The notes beneath the pieces are model-generated. The model did no database searches. It worked only from the letters and a program-made list of their open reading frames with translations, and was not told the DNA's origin. A program made the position numbers and the translations under genes. Positions 14,895 to 25,014 of a stretch of DNA of 64,000 nt are shown one piece after another. The stretch is from positions 226,865,741 through 226,929,740 of the forward strand of contig CM041465.1 of NCBI GenBank assembly GCA_023213395.1, written 5' to 3'. Origin of the DNA: Cycas panzhihuaensis (taxonomy: Eukaryota; Cycadophyta). The stretch's first letter is position 1; every line of letters starts with the position of its first letter.

Positions 14895-17800
14895 TTCATT
14901 TTGTATAACTCTAAGCTTATCTCTGAACTCATGAAATTTTATTTTCCTAAGTGTCTTTATAAATACATCTACCACCTATTCTTCAGTGCCATAATAGACT
15001 AATTCTATTTCTCTTGCTTGAACCTATTCTCTTATAAAATGATACTAGATTTTAATATGCTTTGTTCTTCCATGGAATACTAGAATATGTATCATCTGAA
15101 TTGTGCTCTAGTTATGACACTAAATTTTAGTAAGACCATTTTGCATTACTTGAAGATTATAAAGTAGGCATCATATCCATACTATTTCACATGCACCTAC
15201 TATTGCTACTTTATATTCTACTTCTGCAATAGACAAGGAGACTGTATTCTATTTCTTGGTACTCCAAGCTATGGAGGTTGATCCTAAACTAAATGTGTAT
15301 CTTGATGTAGACTTCCTATCATCAATATATCTTACCCAATTTGAATATGTATAACAAATTAAACTAAAATTTATTGAAGGTTTGTAATGTAGCCTAAAAT
15401 TAGTTATTCCTTTCAAATATCTAATAATTCTCTTAGTAGCTTGTTAATGTGTAGTCTTAGGATCATGCATGAGTCTTGACACAACACTAATTTAATGCAT
15501 AATGTTTGGTCATGTTGATGTCAAGTAAATCAAGCTTCTAATCAATTGTTTGTAGAATGTAGGATTAACTGAACTAGAATCATTAAGTTTAGATAATTTA
15601 ACTCCAACTTCTACAAGTGTAGCTAATGATTTACAATCATTCATCTTAAACTTTTGAAGTAAGTCTAAGGTATACTTTCTTTAAGAGACAAATATGCCAT
15701 CTTCATGTTACCAAACTTCCAATCCTAGGAAATAGTACATAAGACTTAAGTCTATTATCTCGAATTCCTTACATATATCTTCCTTAAACTTTTGTGATAA
15801 TTTGGAGTCATTTCCTATGTAGACTAAGTCATTAATATATAGACTCACGATGAGTATAGAATCTCCCTCAATTTTGATATATAAATTGGGATTTGATTAG
15901 CTTCGTTTGAATCCTTGATCTTTGAAATATTTATAGATCCTAGAGTATTAAGCTCTAGGTTCTTGCTTAAGTCCATATAGGCCTTTTTGAGTTTATATAT
16001 CTTGTCTTCTTCCCCCTTAACTTTGAAACCTTTTGACTATAGAATATAGATTTCTTCTTCAATGTAACCATTTAGAAATGCATTTTTGATATCCATTTGG
16101 TGGATGTTCCATCCCTTTTGAGTTGCTAGACTTAGCATCATGTGAACAATTTCCATTCTTGTAATAGGAACAAATGTTTCATTGTAATCAATACCTTCTT
16201 TTTGAGTGTAACTCTTGGCTACTAACCTTGATGTATATTTGTCTATTGAGCCATCTAATATGAACTTAGTCTTATAGACCCATTTTGTTCCAATAGCTTT
16301 CTTATTTGGAGGTAGATCAACTAGCTCCTAAGTGTCATTCTTGATGATAGAGTTATATTCATCTTGCATGATATTCTTCCATTCGTCCTTTATATTTGCC
16401 TCTTCAAAGATGTGAGGCTCATGACATTCCATGACTTGTCTTATTAGAGAAAAATTGACTTTATTTGAGCATGCTGATCTCTTTTCAAAATTGTTGCCTA
16501 ACATATTTGTTAGATCATGGCTCGTTTGTATCCACTTTGGGAACTTTTAATTTTATGAAGAGGTTCCAACATCATTTAGTCTTGATTCTTGTCTATGAGC
16601 CACATATGTAGTCTTAGAAGATAAATCAAATTCAACCATAATATTTTTGCGTTTATCTTTCCTAATATTTGGCTGGTAGAAACCATCTTCTTTGAATATG
16701 ACATCTCTATTTATAATGACTTTTCTTTCTTTAGGATCATAGATCTTATAGGATTTGGAAACATCATAATATCCTATAAACATATATTTATTGCTTTTAT
16801 CATCAAGTTTTATCCTCTTTTACTCTAGAACATGAGCAAATACAAGGCATCCAAATACTCTTAGATGATCCATACTTGGTTTATATCTATACCAAGTTTC
16901 TTCTAGTATAACCCACCTAAGGGATTTAGTGGTACACCTATTTAATAAATAAACTATAGTTTGATCAACTTCTTCCCAAAGTTTATGGCCTAACTTCTTA
17001 TCTTTGAGCATGCATCTAGCCATTTCAACTATGGTGCAATTCTTCCTTTCAACTACTCCATTATGTTGTGGAGTGTAAGGATTAGTATACTATCTTATGA
17101 TACAATGATAAGTATAATAGGTATTTAATTCATTAGAGATAAACTCTCCCCTATTATCTAATCTTAGGGAGAGTATTTTATACTTTACTTTTCCATAAAG
17201 GTTTTGAAGTTCACAAAATATTGGAATACATCTCATTTAAACTTCAAGAAATTTACCCATGTTTTTCTTATAAAATCATAAGTGAAGGTGACGAGGTGTC
17301 TTACTCCACCTAGAGATTGAACATCCATAGGACAACTTAGGTCTATATATATTAATTGAAGTAGACCTTTATCTCTATAGCTTCTATCTAGAAAGCTTTC
17401 TCTAAGTTGTTTACCAAAAAGACATCCCTCACATATTTATTTATCTGTTTCAATTGGAAGTAATCCTTCCACCATGTTTATTCTTTTCATTAGGGCCAAA
17501 CTCCCATAGTTTAGATAGCCAAATCTTTTATGCCATATATCATTATCAATTTTGGTGGAAGTCTTTAATGTATTGTTGTTAGATGGGGGAATGATTAGTT
17601 TAAATAGTTTATTACTAGTCATTTTACCTTTAGCTACAACCACTTTATTTTTCTTCATATCCTTAATGGTACACTCACCATTATAAAAAATGAGCTTATA
17701 ATCTTATTCCATCATCTAACCTACTAATAGTAGATTCTTCTTGAGTGTTAGGACATGGAGGACATCATCAATATATCTAGTCTCTCCTGTGTTTATAGTG

Positions 17801-19165
17801 ATGAAGATGTTACCTCTGCCACTGAATTCATAAGTTCTATTATCACTAAACATAATTCTCATTTTTTTAGTCTTATCAATAGTTTTGAATATCTCCTCCT
17901 TGTGTATCATGTGGGTTGAGCAACTTGAATCTATGTACCAACTATCCTCTTCTTTATTGGCAACAAGGCTTGATAAGAATAGTTGATCATTAACCCTATC
18001 TTCAACATCTATGTTGGCACTTGCTCTTTGTGAATGGCCATTTTTAGAAAGCACTTTTCTATAGTGTGTATAATCCTATGGTAATATGAACATTGAGTAG
18101 GTTCTCTACTTATTTGGATAAGACTTCTATTTCTAGAGATTCCTCTACCTCTAGAGTTTGTTCTTCCTCTTTTCAGATATGGGCCCTAATTTTAGCCTTA
18201 AAAGTCATTTTGACAAGGTAGATTGGGTCCTTAATAGCCATTGCCCTGATTTTAGCCTTGAAAGTTATTTTGAAAATGGAGATTAGGACCTTAATAACTA
18301 CTTTGGCCTTGGCAATAATTGTGGCCATGACAACATTGGCTAGGCTCTTAATATCTCCTTTAATTATAGAAATCATTTTGACTTGGGTACCTTTGGCTTG
18401 AACCTTGATATCTTTGATGTGGGGCTTGATATCTAGGTTTTTATTCTCTATAGGTATCTTGCCTTTGGTTTATTTATCTTCCCCTTTGGGATTGTTCCCT
18501 TGCTCTAGAGCTTTGACCTTAGTTATTTGATTTGATCCTAGCCTTTATGACAAAGGCATATTCTAATGTCTCTTTAGCATTTTTCTTCTCTTCCACAGTG
18601 AGTAACATTATACTTTGTTGTTCTACTTTGAGGGTTTTAAGATCTTTGGATACTTCAATACTTGTAGCAACTATTTCAAATGTCTTGACTTCTCCTATAC
18701 ATCTTAGAATACTTTCAACTACCCTTTATTCAGTCAACACTTCACCAAGGGATCTCATTTGGTTTACAAAGTCTTAGACCTTGGTTATGAATTCATTGAC
18801 GCTTCCCTAGGTGACATTTTTAAGTTCTCAAACTTACTTCTAAGTGTTTAAAGCTTGGATGAGGTAGCTCCTTCATAGATTAATTTTAATGTATTATATA
18901 CTTCCTTAAATATGGTTGCTTCACTAACCCTTGGGAATATATGGTCCTCTAAGGCAAAAGATATAAGAGCTAAAGCTTCATTATCTGACTTGACACATTA
19001 CCTATAAGCTTCTTTCTCATCATCACTGGCATTGTTATCAATATTATCATAACCTATCTTAATAATTTCCCATAAATCTTTAGCTATGAGGATGTGTTTC
19101 ATCCTCTTACTCTAATTTAGAAAATCAGATCCATCAAATTTTGGAATAATCAATTTAGTTGCCAT
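14895..19165 (-). pseudogene. gag-pol of copia D
   Basis: Minus strand. Gag starts at ATG 19165 (MATKLIIPKFDGSDFLN, stop for Trp, SKRMKHILIAK). CCHC box at 18051-18092 with second Cys changed to Tyr. Protease WYIDSSCSTHM at about 17950 (DSG changed to DSS). Integrase: zinc region WHKRFGYLNYGSLALM to about 17440, first catalytic Asp kept (LIYIDL), LRLDNRGEF and NGVVERKN, then an open piece at 16820-17023. RT spans about 15250-16420, with YxDD altered to YIND at 15828-15839. RNase H ends near the PPT (final residues YYGGEC-like, as in E). Stops and a few shifts throughout. Order and length are complete, so it was once autonomous. Confidence 0.9.
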
Positions 19166-19660
19166 TTTGTTTAAAAAATTTATTTAAAGTGTCCCCCTAA
19201 GGATAAATATTTGTGTCTTATCTACCTAGAAGTTTTCTAATATAGGATTTATGTCTTAGGGTCTCTAAGTAAAGCTTTCGATTATTATCTTATCAAATGG
19301 AACCTACCCACAAGTGGCAAACTAGGGACCTAATATATAAGTACTTGAGCACTAGGCTCTATATACCTTAGTACATAGACTATTAAAAAGGTATAAGACT
19401 CCACTAATTTATTTGTCTACCTGCATTAGTCTTATGCCTAGAAATAGATCTAACGGTGAAAGATTGACCAACTAAAGTACTCGCCCTCTCTAGGTCTAGC
19501 CTAGTCTCCAAACTCTAAAGGAAAAAGATTCTTCATCTCAGCTTACCACCTATTACACCTAATAGTCAATGGTTTCCTAAACAAATTAGAGTCTACTAAA
19601 GACATGTATAGGGTGGTAACTTTAGGGGTCCTAACCATTCCCCTTATAAGGTTAGAAAAT
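19166..19660 (-). promoter_or_regulatory. conserved pre-gag leader block of D
   Basis: On the minus strand this closely matches the C leader at 10363-10843. The 34 bases beginning ccttataaggggaatggtt are nearly identical. The complementary arms ttaccacc and ggtggtaa are present, and the ccctagtttgccac motif recurs. It contains stops in all frames and is not coding. Confidence 0.75.
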
Positions 19661-20345
19661 AGGATGGTTTATTATGAAATTATCTTGTTTAATATGAATA
19701 ATTTAATATTAGATCTGGTCTTGTTTATAAATAATTGATTCCTTTTATCACTAATGAAAAACTTGAAATATTTATAATAAAATGATATAAAATCAACTCA
19801 AATGGAATAAAATGAAGCCAAATAACTTTAAATAAAATAATTATAAAGGGAAAAGGTTTAGAATTCTCTTTATTTACAAGGAATTATTCCAAAATATTTG
19901 CTTCTTTTTTAAGGGAAAACCTACATCAAAATTAGTCAAAACATGATTATAAGCTTAAATATTGAACTCAAATCTGCTATCAATGGTTAGTATGATAATA
20001 TGTCATCAATATCCTTAAATAATTTTAAGAAATTACTTCAAAAATGATGAGAAATACTCAATTAAGGACTAATTATATGGGTTAACTTTAGTAGCAATTT
20101 CTTCCACTAGCTCATTGGTTCAACAAGGATCATAATGAGTAGTCACTTGCAGGGGTTTTGAGCACTGGATCTGATGTGCAAGCTTTCCAAATCAAGGCTA
20201 TCAAGTCGCTTAAAAATAAAACATGAAATAAAAATATAAATTAAAAAAATTAGATGAAATAAATTTTAGAATGCCTAAAGTTAAACTTTAATACAACATA
20301 TAATTAAATCAAACCAATGTAGCCAAGCCGTAATACAACTATGGT
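19661..20345 (-). other. D leader, middle part
   Basis: AT-rich leader DNA. The segment 20100-20340 aligns with the G leader at 52255-52460 (tcaacaaggatcataatgag and ttaaatcaaaccaatgtag). No coding signal. Confidence 0.6.
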
Positions 20346-20386
20346 GCTCTGATACCAAATGTGGGAAAATCTAAGCTCCGATACCA
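20346..20386 (-). other. two tandem primer sites of the fossil LTR in D
   Basis: gctctgatacca (20346-20357, followed by aatgtggg) and gctccgatacca (20375-20386, followed by the fossil LTR) are both complements of TGGTATCAGAGC-type primer sites, 29 bp apart. Confidence 0.75.
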
Positions 20387-20388
20387 AA

Positions 20389-20712
20389 CAAAGGTTATGA
20401 AAGAGATGCAAAGTAGAGTAGTAAAGTAGAAATTACTTCAATCCATAATGTAAACATGTGAATACATTATTTTCATTAACCCATATTTATTGAGAGTATA
20501 CAAAAATCTTTTAATAGGTGGTGTTGATGAACACTAGGGAAGATGACCCCATGAAATATATACTTTTGAGGGAGAAGGGAAAACTCCTCAACCTCTAATT
20601 TAAATTAATATAAAATAATGTCGAATATTAAATAAACCTTACCTAACTTACCTTTAAAGGTTGTGCATTGCATACTCTAAGGTGGAGTCATGTGGTGAGT
20701 ATTAACCCAACA
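20389..20712 (-). repeat. fossil LTR inside the D leader (G type)
   Basis: About 324 bp, from caaaggttatg to cccaaca, with a primer site on its gag-proximal side. It resembles the LTR of G (aaaactcctcaacctctaatt against ggaaactcctcaacccctg, then ttaaattaa and ataaaataatg). It is therefore an older 5' LTR belonging to this gag-pol, now enclosed by the outer D LTRs. Confidence 0.65.
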
Positions 20713-22024
20713 CTTAAAAAACCTATAAAATAGCTTCAAATTAATGCCAAACTAATCTAAAAAATAGAGCTCTAAGTCAGCTTCCCGATGGTTCAAATTA
20801 TTTAAAAATCAGAGTTTTAGTTTGAAATATATTAAAGAAACAATGCAAATAGTTACTTATGGTTAAAATCAAAAGGAGGGGTTACTTAAGCCCCTTTCGA
20901 AAATAACCTCCAGTCATTAGGTCATTGCATGTGACCACCTACTAGGTTACAAAGGGGGATAATAAACATCAAATAATATCAAATATAATTAAATCCACTT
21001 AAAACCAAATTTATAAAAAAGACTTTATAATCCTTGAGATCTTCCCCTTTAACACAAAGAATATGGTCACGCGGGGGCTCTAATAAGACCATAGGCTAGC
21101 TGGCAGAGGGATTGAATTTAAAAATACTATCCAAAATAATTTAATTTTAGAATAGACTTTGAAAAAAATAAAAGCTTAAAACAGAAAAAGAAAGCCTATG
21201 GGTCTACGCAGAATGATGGCTATGAACGACAGTCGAAGAAGATCTAGATTGATGAAATTGATCTAAGAACACTCTAAAACAATCCCTTGATCGATTAGAT
21301 TAATCAAAAATAGGTTATAGATCATTTATAGAGAGAGGGATCACAAAAAAAAAAAAAAAGAAAGAAAAATTATTATTTTTGAAGCACAGTAGTGGAGGAA
21401 GTCACACAGCTATACATAGGTTATACGACCCAAATGATAACTAAAATCACCAAACAGATACACTAAATAATCATTGGAGGGATTTTGACCTTGTCCAGGT
21501 AGGCACACTAAGAGAAAAAAGTCAGATCCTCTATTTTCATAGTAAGATGGGTGGGGTTTCAATAAATAGTGGAGTAAGACAACTTCTAGGAGCTATATCT
21601 CAGCACTGGGGCAATAATTTTGTGAACCATCTATTTTACTACGATGTAGGTTTAACAAGGAGTGAAACAAATTATCATATGCTTATATTTTATCTATTCA
21701 TTGAAGAGCAGTAGTCTGCCAAAGTCCAGTGATGCTGAAAATCTTAAAAAATAGGCTGTAAAACCATTAAAAGTGATGAAATATACTTTAAAACCTCAAT
21801 TAATTTGTTCTAAAATATTGTTAGGCTACAAGTGACTATAAATGCTACAAAAATCAGTCAATATATGGAGTATACGGAGCAATAATATAATATTACATAA
21901 ATATAAGAAATATTAACATGAAAAACTATATAAAACTATTAAAAATTAAGCAAATATTTGAAATATATCATATAATATGCTATCGTGATGCTTTGTAGAT
22001 CAAAAATGTCAAGCTCTGATACCA
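20713..22024 (-). promoter_or_regulatory. outer D leader and PBS
   Basis: 1.3 kb of non-coding DNA between the fossil LTR and the outer PBS complement (22013-22024). It carries the gcatgtgaccacct motif (about 20927-20940) also found in H and, reversed, in C. The outer PBS abuts the outer 5' LTR, so this segment is the leader of the element that last transposed. Confidence 0.6.
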
Positions 22025-22026
22025 AA

Positions 22027-22308
22027 TGAAGGCTTGAGAATGAAGAAGAACTAGATTATAAGCCCATATTAAAAAACATAATAATATTTCTAAATGAAAG
22101 GTGGTGTTGAAGAATACCATTGGGTCATATGACCTTATATTTATAATCAAGACATTGGACAAGCCTACCATCAACTGACACCGATATTAAGAAATATCAT
22201 TTAAAAATGAATATAAAAAATACATACCTGTTGATTGTTGGCAATCCTATGGTATTCCAAAGTGTTATGCACACTCTTTAATATAATAAATGAATATTAT
22301 CTCTAACA
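22027..22308 (-). repeat. 5' LTR of D (right copy)
   Basis: Runs from tgaaggcttgag to ctctaaca on the plus strand. The PBS complement lies two bases to the left. Confidence 0.88.
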
Positions 22309-22500
22309 TGTATTACATATTGTATTATGATTAATAGGGAAGCTCTACCTAAATAGAGCTCTATATGGTGATAAATTCACCTGTACTTTGTCCATTTGAA
22401 TTACTTTACATATTTCACTTATTTTTATTGTATATTATTGTTATTTTATTTAATATTCTAATCAGGGCACATGATATTATTAATCCTGAAGTATTTAATT
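22309..22500 (+). repeat. 3' LTR of C, 3' half
   Basis: Resumes the C LTR with the repeated target tgtat (22309-22313) and continues through gatattattaatcctgaag to the mutated end (tatttaatt instead of tatttaaca). Confidence 0.88.
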
Positions 22501-23754
22501 CTGTGCTAAGTCTCCTAATGTGGTTGCTGATAAGGTCCTACTTTGGTATGTCTTCCAACTTTTGGTGAGTGGCCCTCTTTTGTGTCCTTGGTTATAACTT
22601 GTAGTGTAGAATGGTAAACAACTTCTGCTACTTACTCTGAATGTTTAGTTTCTTACTCATCATTCTTTTTTTATTCTTAACTTTGTGGAGTGGGGAGAAT
22701 TTCTTATCTCACCTTATGATTAAACCTCTTAAGTATTTGAGGAGTTTCTTATTTATCTTGCTCAATGCTTTACATCTTTTACCACTAAGAAGAATTATAT
22801 TATAATAGGATAGTTGATGCTAGATAAATAATATTAATGAACTAGATCCATACCACTCCTTAAACTAATGGTAAGCCTCTTTATTATTCTTGTAGTCATC
22901 ATTAGGTGATTCTAAATATACAAATATATCTATAACTGAATCATCTATAGAAAGAGTCATATCTTCATTAAATATATATGGTATGGACCTTTTTATAGCC
23001 ATAATAATATCGATGTGGGAGAAATTAGAGGGTTATTATAACTAGTTATCCCTTAATTTTGATACAAAAATAAATATTAGGCCTCAAGAGTAATGGCTTT
23101 ATAAACAAAGTCTGAACGACCAAGAAAAGTATAATATAAACTCCTTAAATTTAAATTATAATATCTAAAAAAAATAGATAAATAATACACAACATATAGA
23201 TCAAAATGATGGCCTTTAAAATATGATTCTAATGGTTTAAACATAATTAAATTCTGATATCTAAATTAAATATTATAACGTTTTAAAGGAAGGTCATAAT
23301 AAGGGTTTAAAAAAACTTCAATAATACCTACTAGTAAAATGCCTATAATGTTTTGCTCTAAACTTTAATCAACCTCAAACTACTTCCATTAGAAAGTAAA
23401 TTAAAAAACTCATAGAATAAAAGGAAAAATTAAGATCATTTGAATACTTGTAGCTAAAGTTATGAGTCTTTGAAGTTGAGTTAGTAGATCTGGTCCTAAA
23501 ATGTAGCGACAAAATATAAGACAAAATGAAATATACTATAATTTCTATAAATTTTCACTAAAACTAGCACTATGACCACTTAAAATTTATTTAACAGGTC
23601 TTTTTATCTTAAAATATATATTGATTCTTAAAAAATCTTTCATTTGTGCTCCTAAAGAGTAGAACATTAACATGCCAAAATCCTTAAAAAAGAAATTGGC
23701 CCTATTTTAGTACTTGTAACAAAATGGATTCCTAGCTCTTGTATGGATTAGAAT
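22501..23754 (-). other. 5' part of J interior
   Basis: AT-rich DNA between the C insertion and the J primer site. No gag or pol similarity seen in six frames. It begins with ctgtg, the candidate duplicated target of C. Confidence 0.45.
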
Positions 23755-23767
23755 GGCTTTGATACCA
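23755..23767 (-). other. primer-binding site of J
   Basis: ggctttgatacca is the complement of TGGTATCAAAGCC, one base from the initiator-Met consensus. It sits next to the right LTR of J. Confidence 0.75.
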
Positions 23768-23768
23768 C

Positions 23769-24039
23769 TCACTACAAGTCTATCCCTGTAACTATTCAAA
23801 GTAGAAAAAAGAGAAAAGAAATGGAAAAAATAAGAGAAAGAAGAAGGTACGGTTCTGAAAACATTCATTAACATAACACCATATATCCTCCCTTTATAAT
23901 AGAGTAGGTAATATATAATATGAACCCCCCATTATTATATTCATACCTCTAATTTGACCAATCCCCTACTTTCTTATCATTAACCTTATGCTCATATGGT
24001 AGATCATAACACTCTCTAACATGTGGTAAAGACTCACCA
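23769..24039 (-). repeat. 5' LTR of J (right copy)
   Basis: About 271 bp aligning with 7950-8226, ending near gactcacca. Confidence 0.7.
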
Positions 24040-24573
24040 TAATTTTTTCTTAAAATTTAAGGTTGAAACTAACCTAGTAGAAAATGATCAATGCGATGTG
24101 CTTATTAAAATGAAATATATGAAGGATAGTAGTAAAACTTAAGCTATGGAATATTTTTTTTTAATGCATATGTAAAGACCTATGGTATAAGTTTTATCTA
24201 TTAAAAATTGATATTTTTAGAAGTGACCCTATAAAGTATAAGCATGTGGGTAATTTTTATCTCTTTATTTCTTTTTCCTTTTCTTTCCTTCTTTCTTTTT
24301 TATGGAAAATAAAGACTTTTAAACTTTTTGGTTAAAAGTTTAAATAGAAAGGAGTCTTCAAATAAGATTTAAACAACTTATTGTAATTGTTATTATCATA
24401 ATCTATAATGCTTACTTGTAATAACTTGATGACTTTCTTTGTGCTTTATATTCTACTTACGATGGGATTTTATTTGTTTATTGTACTTTCTTAGTAATTT
24501 TACCAATGTAAAATAATGTTTAGGTAATAAACCTTTTGTGAAAACTTTAGATATAGGGCTTGCCTCATCTATA
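24040..24573. other. AT-rich spacer between J and H
   Basis: No gene, LTR or domain recognised. It holds a pyrimidine run (tttctttttccttttctttcc, near 24268) and a short inverted repeat taaactttttggttaaaagt at about 24320. It may be the outer continuation of gypsy B or older DNA. Confidence 0.4.
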
Positions 24574-25014
24574 TATTAAAAGATAGGGTAGTATAATTAC
24601 TCTGATACCATGTTAAAAATATGAATATGTAATAATATAAACTCATGAGTATAAAACATCAAACATGTAAAGCAAATATCATCAAACATAATTATCACCA
24701 AAAGATGGATACCAATATTTATACATGGAAAACCCATTGTGGGAAAAACCATAGGAGAAGGTGGAGTTAGGACTTCACTTATGATCATAAGGTTTACATC
24801 TCTAAGTCTTCAACCTTTCTCTCCTTTTTCAAGTGGTGAGAGTATATATATATATTAAAATCACCTCATGAGTAGCCTATTAAATATAATGAGCCTTTAT
24901 ATCATCCAATAGTAGGATAGCATGAATATGTGTGCATCTCACATATCTCAAAGTAGGTAAATAATGAGAAGTACATGTGTACAATAAATTCACATTAAAC
25001 ATTATGTTTTAACA
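24574..25014 (-). repeat. 3' LTR of H (left copy)
   Basis: 441 bp. Its first 37 bp end in a primer-site complement (ctctgatacca) followed by a second LTR-like start tgttaaaaat, exactly as in the right copy. The 63-aa frame read on the minus strand recurs in both LTRs and is not a gene. Confidence 0.82.

Larger units (their letters stand above)
14588..22308 (-). mobile_element. Ty1/copia element D
   Basis: A minus-strand copia element of 7.7 kb with 292- and 282-bp LTRs, flanked by a perfect 5-bp duplication tgtat (14583-14587 and 22309-22313). PPT complement ttctcctccataat lies beside the left LTR and the PBS complement gctctgatacca (22013-22024) beside the right LTR. The interior holds gag-pol at 14895-19165 and an unusually long 5' region containing a second, older LTR with its own primer sites (20346-20712). 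Confidence 0.92.
8455..22500 (+). mobile_element. Ty1/copia element C, with D nested in its 3' LTR
   Basis: A plus-strand copia element of about 6.3 kb once the D insertion is removed. It has a 5' LTR (8460-8849), PBS, a 2-kb leader, degenerate gag-pol, PPT (14373-14384) and a 3' LTR split into 14385-14587 and 22309-22500. LTR, leader length and protein frames match element F, so they are one family. Most RT and RNase H is deleted. Candidate target duplication tctgtg occurs at 8449-8454 and 22500-22505. If it is real, five or six bases (agggc) separate it from the usual LTR start. Confidence 0.88.
7950..24039 (-). mobile_element. small LTR element J, interrupted by copia C
   Basis: Two diverged direct repeats, 7950-8226 and 23769-24039, flank about 1.5 kb of own sequence (8227-8454 plus 22501-23754) into which C is inserted. 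Orientation is minus: a primer-site complement (ggctttgatacca, 23755-23767) lies just left of the right LTR, and a polypyrimidine tract (ctccctcctaag) just right of the left LTR. No coding domain is recognised, so J is short and presumably non-autonomous or internally deleted. The target duplication is unclear. A candidate atttt on both sides is not flush with the LTR ends. Confidence 0.65.

Noticed and set aside
24320-24343. Inverted repeat near taaactttttggttaaaag as a terminator or MITE end
   Set aside because: Too short, AT-only, and without a mate or target duplication.
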